From contig JAUWHU010000509.1 of NCBI GenBank assembly GCA_030605705.1, positions 1 through 10,343 on the forward strand: a stretch of 10,343 nt of DNA, written 5' to 3'. The number at the start of each line of letters is the position of its first letter. Within the stretch, counting starts at the first letter, position 1. The notes below the pieces were generated by a model. It saw only the letters and a list, made by a program, of their open reading frames with translations. It was not told the DNA's origin and searched no databases. This DNA is from Thermoflexia bacterium. Its GTDB lineage: Bacteria > Chloroflexota > Anaerolineae > B4-G1 > SLSP01. Position numbers and translations under genes: made by a program. Positions 6,701-10,343 of this stretch are shown here, one piece after another.

Positions 6701-9700
6701 CCTCATCACCGAAGGCCGCCTCCTGCACACTCTGGATGGTCATGGCGCCGATGACTTCGCCCCGGCTGACAAGCGGCAAAGCCATCTCGGAGTGGGTAGC
6801 GGGCAAGAAGGGATTATCGAAACGCACAGCTTCCAGGCCCACATCCAGGGTGATGCGGGCCTGCCGGTTGGTTACACACCAGCCGATCATGGACTCACCA
6901 CCGATCTCTAGTCTGTGGCCTGCTTCGAGCATCTTGCGGCCCGCCTCGCCCGTACCGGCGCGCAGAACAGCATACCGCATGGCCTCGTCCACCAAGAAAA
7001 TGCCAACGTAATACAAATCGAATTGCTCACGGATCAACGCCACGGCCTGTTGCAGCAGTTCATCCATCTCTAAGGTGGATGAAGCCGCACGAGAGACCGC
7101 CGCCGCCGCCTGCAATTGGTGCGCGCGGACCTCGGCCTCTTTCAGCGACTGTTGATTCTGCTCGAAAAGCCGGGCGTTCTGAATGGCTGTGGCGGTCTGG
7201 TTAGCCATAGCCTCCATAAGCGTCACGTCTTCCTCTACAAAATCGGTCTGCGTGCGAGAGTTGATCGCCGTTAGCGTCCCCAGTATCTCCCCACGATAAA
7301 GCAAAGGGACCACGATAACCGACCCCACATCGTGATCTATCCGCCCTTGCTGGGCACCGGGATTCTCACGAGGATCAAGGACTCCCTTCGGAGAAAATGC
7401 AGGTTTCAATTCCCGTAACACCCAACCACTCAATCCTCCCTCAAAATCCTCAAAGGAAGCCGGACCTAACTTTTCAGCCCCTGCCCCTCCATACGCGTAA
7501 TGCGTGACCTGTCTGGCCTCCAGGTCACAGGTGAGCAATAAGACCCGGTCAGCCGGTAAGGCCTCGGCCACACCATCGGTGATCTGTTGAAGTACCTCCG
7601 GAAGGCTTTCAAAAGTCATCACCGAACGGTTGGCCTGATACAGAGTTTCGGTGCGGAGCAAGGCCGCCTGGGTCTGCTCAAATAAGCGCGCATTCTGGAT
7701 GACTGTGGCGGCCTGGTTGGCCAGGGCCTCCATGAGTGACACATCTTCCTCGGTTAAATCGGGCTGCGTGAGCAAATTGACTGCCGTCAGCGTCCCCAGT
7801 ACCTCACCACGATAGAGCACAGGCACGACTATGATCGCACCGGCATTGTTAGCTATCCGCTGCTTCTGGATCTCAGGTCCCTCGCGCGGGTCGGGGATCC
7901 CTTTCGGGGAAAGCGCTGGTTTCAATTCCCGTAGCACCCAGCCACTTAAGCCCTCCCAGAGATCTTCAAAGGGAACACGAGGCGCTCTTTCGGCCCCTGG
8001 TCCCCCACGCACGTAGTGCGTCACCTCGCCGGCATCCTGATCGAAGGTGATCATCAGTACGCGGTCGGCCGGCAAGGCCTCGGCCACACCATCGGTGAGC
8101 TGTTGGAGCACCTCTGGCAAGCTCTCAAAAGTCATCACCGAACGGTTGACCTGGTACAGAGTTTCGGTGCGGGCCAAAGTCGCCTGGGTCTGCTCAAATA
8201 AGCGCGCATTCTGGATCGCATTGGCCAGCTGGTCAGCTGTGATCCGAAAGAGAGTGATGTCTCCAGCGGAGAAGGCTGCCTCCTCAGCGCTCTGGATAGT
8301 CAGCGCGCCAATAGATTCGCCTCGACTGACAAGTGGCAAAGCCATTTCCGAGCGGGTTTGGGGCAAAACGGGATTGTCGAAGCGCACAGCTTCCTGGCCT
8401 ACGTCCAGTGCAATGCGCGCCTTCCGCTCGGCCACACACTGGCCGATCATGGATTGGCCACCGATCTCCAGTTTGTGGCCTGCCGCGAGCATTTTGCGGC
8501 CGGCCTCACCGGTACCAGCCCGTAAGATAGCGTTCTGCCCCTCCGCATCTACCAGGAAAATACCAGCGTAGTAAAGAACAAACTGCTCGCGGATCAGTTC
8601 CACCATCTGAGATAACAGCTCGCCCAGATCAAGGGTAAAGGAAACCACGCGAGAGACTTCGGCGACGGTCTGCAACCGCTGCGCGCGGGTCTCGGCCGCT
8701 TTCAGCGACTGCTGATTCCGCTCGAAAAGCCGGGCATTCTGGATGGCTGTGGCGGCCTGGTTAGCCATGGCCTCCATAAGCGACACATCTTCCTCGGTGA
8801 AATCGGGCTGCGTGAGCAAATTTACCGCCGTTAGCGTCCCCAGTACCTCACCACGATAGAGTACAGGCACAACTATGATCGCACCTGCATTACTCGCCAC
8901 ACGATGCTCACTAGCCTCAAATCCCTCGCGCGGGTCGGGAATCCCCTTCGGGGAAAGAGCGGGCTTCAACTCGCGCAGCACCCAGCCACTTAAGCCCTCC
9001 GAGAGCTCTTCGAAGGAAACGATACCGGCTCTCTTAGCCCCTGGCCCCCCACGCACATAGTGCGTCACCTCTTCGGCATCCATATCGAAGGTGATCATCA
9101 ATATGCGGTCGGCCGGCAAGGCAGCGGCCACACCATCGGTGATCTGCTGAAGCACCTCCGGCAAGCTCTCAAAGGTCGTCACCGAACGGTTGGCATTGTA
9201 CAGGGTCGTGGTGCGGAGCAAAGCCAGGTGACTTTGTTCAAACAAACGGGCATTCTGGATCGCGTTAGCCAGCTGATCGGCTACAGTCTGAAAGAGAGTG
9301 ATGTCTCCGGTAGAAAAGGCTGCCTCCTCGACGCTCTGGATAGTCAGCGCGCCAATAGATTCACCCCGGCTGACAAGTGGCAAAGCCATCTCCGAGCGGG
9401 TTTGGGGCAAAACGGGATTGTCGAAGCGCACAGATTCCTGGCCTACGTCCAGTGCAATGCGCGCCTTCCGCTCGGCCACGCACTGGCCGATCATGGATTG
9501 GCCACCGATCTCCAGTTTGTGGCCTGCCGCGAGCATTTTGCGCCCTGCCTCACCGGTACCGGCCCGTAAGACAGTGTACCTCCCTACCTCATCTGACAAG
9601 AAGATACCGACATAGTAAAGAGCAAATCGCTCACGAACCAGTTCCACCATCTGGGGCAACAGCTCACCCAGGTCAAGGGTAAAGGACACCGCGCGCGAGA

Positions 9701-10181
9701 CCTCGGCGGCGGTCTGCAATCGCAGGGTGTAGCGGCCAAGAGCATTCTGCAAAGCGGCGCGGGTAAGCTCTTGTTCCTCCAGGATGATGGCCTCACGGCC
9801 CTGTGCAAACCCTATGAGGAAATCGTTCGTATAGGCTTCAGCTATCTCCAGTCCTCCTTGCTGCAAGCCATCTTCCAAGTGCGCGATACAAAAGCGCCGC
9901 AACGCACCGCCCATTCGCAATACCCCGGCCTCCCCCATTCCTTCACGGGCACGCTTCGCTCCCCGCGCCTGGATCTCTGAGGTTTCCTCGCTCTGCAAGA
10001 AGTTGAAGAAATCTTCAGCCTCCTCGGCGGCGATCTGCTTCAGGGAAGAGGGACGAATGGTGGGGCGGTGGGAGAACACCGTGGCTCTTAAAGCTGCATG
10101 GAATTGCCCGGCCAGTTCCTCGCGGTGAGCAACCAGACGCTGCTCGATGTCCGTCAGCAAGACTTTATCGGATCTTCCCAT
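3723..10181 (-). CDS. Giant soluble multi-GAF hybrid histidine kinase with two receivers
   Basis: A 2152-residue sensor kinase. Residues 1-150 are helical and resemble RsbR-type N-terminal domains (family resemblance only). Nine GAF or GAF-like domains follow at about 170-313, 338-486, 518-661, 686-834, 858-1006, 1038-1181, 1200-1303, 1330-1473 and 1498-1645, joined by coiled-coil-like linkers. HisKA begins near 1664 with H-box FLANMSHELRTPLN (phospho-acceptor H1672). HATPase_c shows the N box (N1787, N1791), DSGVGIP (1818-1824), FREFEQVD, GGTGLGL (1847-1853) and GVGSTF. Receiver 1 has D1912-D1914, phospho-Asp D1956 and K2005. Receiver 2 has D2032/D2033, phospho-Asp D2076, T2106 and K2128. 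All autophosphorylation and receiver residues are present. No membrane segment, HPt or DNA-binding output domain is seen, so it is probably cytosolic and passes phosphate to separate proteins. Ligands are unknown. The ATG at 10181 has AGGAG 6 nt upstream. Confidence 0.95.
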   Translation of the reverse strand: MGRSDKVLLTDIEQRLVAHREELAGQFHAALRATVFSHRPTIRPSSLKQIAAEEAEDFFNFLQSEETSEIQARGAKRAREGMGEAGVLRMGGALRRFCIAHLEDGLQQGGLEIAEAYTNDFLIGFAQGREAIILEEQELTRAALQNALGRYTLRLQTAAEVSRAVSFTLDLGELLPQMVELVRERFALYYVGIFLSDEVGRYTVLRAGTGEAGRKMLAAGHKLEIGGQSMIGQCVAERKARIALDVGQESVRFDNPVLPQTRSEMALPLVSRGESIGALTIQSVEEAAFSTGDITLFQTVADQLANAIQNARLFEQSHLALLRTTTLYNANRSVTTFESLPEVLQQITDGVAAALPADRILMITFDMDAEEVTHYVRGGPGAKRAGIVSFEELSEGLSGWVLRELKPALSPKGIPDPREGFEASEHRVASNAGAIIVVPVLYRGEVLGTLTAVNLLTQPDFTEEDVSLMEAMANQAATAIQNARLFERNQQSLKAAETRAQRLQTVAEVSRVVSFTLDLGELLSQMVELIREQFVLYYAGIFLVDAEGQNAILRAGTGEAGRKMLAAGHKLEIGGQSMIGQCVAERKARIALDVGQEAVRFDNPVLPQTRSEMALPLVSRGESIGALTIQSAEEAAFSAGDITLFRITADQLANAIQNARLFEQTQATLARTETLYQVNRSVMTFESLPEVLQQLTDGVAEALPADRVLMITFDQDAGEVTHYVRGGPGAERAPRVPFEDLWEGLSGWVLRELKPALSPKGIPDPREGPEIQKQRIANNAGAIIVVPVLYRGEVLGTLTAVNLLTQPDLTEEDVSLMEALANQAATVIQNARLFEQTQAALLRTETLYQANRSVMTFESLPEVLQQITDGVAEALPADRVLLLTCDLEARQVTHYAYGGAGAEKLGPASFEDFEGGLSGWVLRELKPAFSPKGVLDPRENPGAQQGRIDHDVGSVIVVPLLYRGEILGTLTAINSRTQTDFVEEDVTLMEAMANQTATAIQNARLFEQNQQSLKEAEVRAHQLQAAAAVSRAASSTLEMDELLQQAVALIREQFDLYYVGIFLVDEAMRYAVLRAGTGEAGRKMLEAGHRLEIGGESMIGWCVTNRQARITLDVGLEAVRFDNPFLPATHSEMALPLVSRGEVIGAMTIQSVQEAAFGDEDIVVLQTMADQLANAIANARLFTESQSRFEELQKLQRQMTGEAWAEYTGAQQVVGYTYDLSQMTPLETLAAVPNIPALSRGEIVTQQGEGGATLLAPITLHGEAIGWLNFEEMEGARDWSSDDIAVIEAVREQLALTLENRLLFEQTATALAETSTLYDIGQHISEAQNAEDILRATVEGLSRRLEPDYVLAGVLEPPNSLRISYDWMRTAAESRRNKVYPLEYWRQLRGVIGREGRCVTADVENDPRLVEAVCHLYREIGLRGLAAFPLRVQNEIYGTLQIFTTEPHEFSPKELRFYETVIQSAAVALENRLLLQTTRQEAARRALLNEVIGTAAASLNPEELLHNVSRLIAERLSMPTMVWQWDGKRASPTIIYRHDGTQMLLQEELALRPAEMPGIGEAISMRSPVLWEFAAFPYHSVKFEPLVDTLSLQEIFAVPLMIRDTLHGVMVLGRQAGHAAIDDNEMTFMRSAAVNIGVALDNATLYQDAQEVAEQLREVDRLKSEFLANMSHELRTPLNSIIGFSRVILKGIDGPLTEFQKTDLEAIYESGRHLLGLINDILDISKIEAGKMEFIFEPVDLKKLIKGTLATSIALVKDKPIELQQDVPEELPVILGDERRIRQVILNLLGNAAKFTEIGFIRVFATYNDREVVVGVKDSGVGIPSESYSAVFREFEQVDSSSTRHYGGTGLGLPVTKKFVEAHGGRIWFESEMGVGSTFYVALPIEGPAPQRPEDVLAQARADENLTVLTVDDDEGVITLFRRYLEKQGYRVVGLTHGKRVVEEAKRLQPYAITLDIIMPDKNGWEVIRELKSDPETRNIPIIVCSIVSDTQKGLSLGVADYLVKPILEQDLLDALERLSEGRDTSHVLVVDDNADDRKLLRRILEDAGYIVREAPGGAEAIVMIIEQPPDLVVLDLMMPEVDGFAVLENLKGHELTRQIPVVVVTAKELTAEEQALLNEGVESLLQKALFDQEHLLQDVAAALRRLSFTGT
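7116..7631 (-). repeat. Extra GAF-B unit (172 codons) inside kinase gene
   Basis: Encodes residues 851-1022, a third copy of the B-type GAF that begins NRSVMTFESLPEVLQQITDGVAEALPADRV and ends at the SLKEAE linker. It follows the second B copy directly with no A-type GAF between them, giving the order A-B-A-B-B-A. The junction linker (LLRTETLYQANRSVMTF) matches that of the preceding B copy, which suggests a single-unit duplication. Confidence 0.75.
8289..8522 (-). repeat. High-identity tract, copy in GAF3 (partner 9333-9566)
   Basis: 234 nt matching 9333-9566 with 9 mismatches by my count (about 96%). It encodes AGTGEAGRKMLAAGHKLEIG through LTIQS in the third GAF, differing from the first GAF at one residue (Ala for Ser in GQE[S/A]V). 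Identity falls sharply just outside, at roughly 17 mismatches in the 60 nt starting at 8521, indicating a conversion-like tract. Confidence 0.8.
9333..9566 (-). repeat. High-identity tract, copy in GAF1 (partner 8289-8522)
   Basis: The counterpart, in the first GAF domain, of the tract at 8289-8522, encoding about residues 206-283. The homologous part of the sixth GAF (near 6721-6960) is clearly more diverged, so the near-identity is specific to copies 1 and 3. Confidence 0.8.
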
Positions 10182-10187
10182 GTTTAT

Positions 10188-10192
10188 CTCCT
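10188..10192 (-). promoter_or_regulatory. Ribosome binding site of hybrid kinase
   Basis: AGGAG on the minus strand, 6 nt from the ATG at 10179-10181. It supports this start; only about 30 nt separate it from the dispersed repeat farther upstream. Confidence 0.8.
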
Positions 10193-10224
10193 AACCTGGA
10201 CAAGCCAGAACCAAAAGGGGTCTT

Positions 10225-10324
10225 TACCGCAGAGAACGCTGAGAACGCCGAGAAAAACAAAGAAGAAAATCTCTGCGCTCTCTGTGTCAATGGGCACTGC
10301 CTGCCCATACTACGCTCCGTGGTA
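10225..10324. repeat. Dispersed intergenic repeat, CCGCAGAGAACGC / CTCTGCGCTCTCTGTG type
   Basis: The left arm (TACCGCAGAGAACGCTGAGA, then ACGCCGAGA) is mirrored by CTCTGCGCTCTCTGTG after an A-rich centre. The outer ends TACCGCAGAG and CTCCGTGGTA pair at 8 of 10 positions. The architecture is the same as the repeat at 3024-3120 but with different unit words (CGCAGAGA instead of CACGGATT). I recall it as a widespread intergenic repeat (no search done). Its right arm is interrupted by about 26 nt carrying the palindrome at 10290-10308. It reaches within about 45 nt of the kinase start, so it occupies the kinase promoter region. Confidence 0.7.
10290..10308. repeat. Nested 19-nt palindromic element, copy 2 (inverted)
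   Basis: ATGGGCACTGCCTGCCCAT: 7-bp arms around CTGCC. The inner 17 nt are the exact reverse complement of 3089-3105. The outermost pair is A-T here and G-C in copy 1, so pairing is kept although both bases changed. It sits between CTCTGTG (10280-10286) and CGCTCCGTGGT (10313-10323), the last two units of its host repeat. Confidence 0.75.
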
Positions 10325-10343
10325 AAATTCTTGTTTTTTGTGC

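Larger units (their letters stand above)
7632..9719 (-). repeat. Tandem duplication of a 1044-nt two-GAF module in kinase gene
   Basis: Two 348-codon units in tandem: residues 155-502 (8676-9719) and 503-850 (7632-8675). Each holds one A-type GAF (VSFTLDLGELL...) followed by one B-type GAF (TFESLPEVLQQ...). Matching bases are offset by exactly 1044 nt in both halves, for example AAGTGGCAAA at 8331 and 9375, and CATTCTGGAT at 7691 and 8735. No indels are seen between the copies in the parts compared. Confidence 0.85.

Noticed and set aside
8047..9615. Long open frames on the plus strand opposite the kinase gene (for example 8047-8571 and 9060-9569), some similar to one another.
   Set aside because: They are antisense shadows of the GC-rich kinase; their similarity merely mirrors the duplicated GAF domains, and they lack ribosome binding sites and family motifs.
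7116..9719. Regularly spaced repeats suggesting a CRISPR-like array.
   Set aside because: The repeats are coding, 516 or 1044 nt long and in frame within one gene; there are no short repeat-spacer units.
10285..10290. Minus-strand TTGACA as a -35 box for the kinase gene.
   Set aside because: No acceptable -10 lies 16-18 nt downstream; it is created at the junction between palindrome insert and host repeat.
3024..10324. Flanking repeats as ends of a classical transposon carrying the kinase and ferredoxin.
   Set aside because: No transposase gene, no target-site duplication recognised, and the two host repeats have different sequences; only the 17-nt cores match.

Overview
The window looks like bacterial chromosome, moderately GC-rich, most likely from the Chloroflexota (Anaerolineae-like). 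That assignment is an inference. It rests on the very large soluble multi-GAF hybrid kinase, the seven-cysteine ferredoxin with a GDCVDVCPTD-type first motif, and the AT-rich dispersed intergenic repeats. No rRNA, tRNA, CRISPR array or transposase gene is seen.

Layout. (1) 1-590 (+): the 3' part of an ABC-transporter ATPase of the iron-complex/cobalamin uptake type, cut by the window edge before its Walker A. (2) 628-1587 (-): a ROK-family sugar kinase converging on the ABC gene across a 37-nt gap with a small dyad. (3) 1588-1909: a divergent intergenic region with an 8-8-8 operator-like dyad. (4) 1910-2971 (+): a PHP-domain metal-dependent phosphoesterase with a beta-rich C-terminal part. 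(5) 2972-3346: noncoding, with a dispersed repeat carrying a nested palindrome and then a 17-bp perfect hairpin that should terminate transcription of the ferredoxin. (6) 3347-3613 (-): a seven-cysteine ferredoxin with its own near-consensus sigma-70 promoter at 3682-3710. (7) 3723-10181 (-): a 2152-residue soluble hybrid histidine kinase made of an N-terminal helical domain, nine GAF or GAF-like domains, HisKA, HATPase_c and two receivers. (8) 10182-10343: a short leader and a second dispersed repeat carrying the same nested palindrome in the opposite orientation.

How the genes fit together. Nothing shows that they form one pathway. The ROK kinase and PHP protein share a promoter region and may share a regulator. 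The kinase and ferredoxin lie head-to-tail on one strand, but the ferredoxin promoter separates them. The most notable observations are: an imperfect palindrome inserted at the same relative place in two unrelated dispersed repeats on either side of the kinase-ferredoxin unit, in opposite orientations and with a compensatory base-pair change; and the internal history of the kinase, where a 1044-nt two-GAF module was duplicated and one tract of about 234 nt stays 96% identical between copies whose flanks have diverged.
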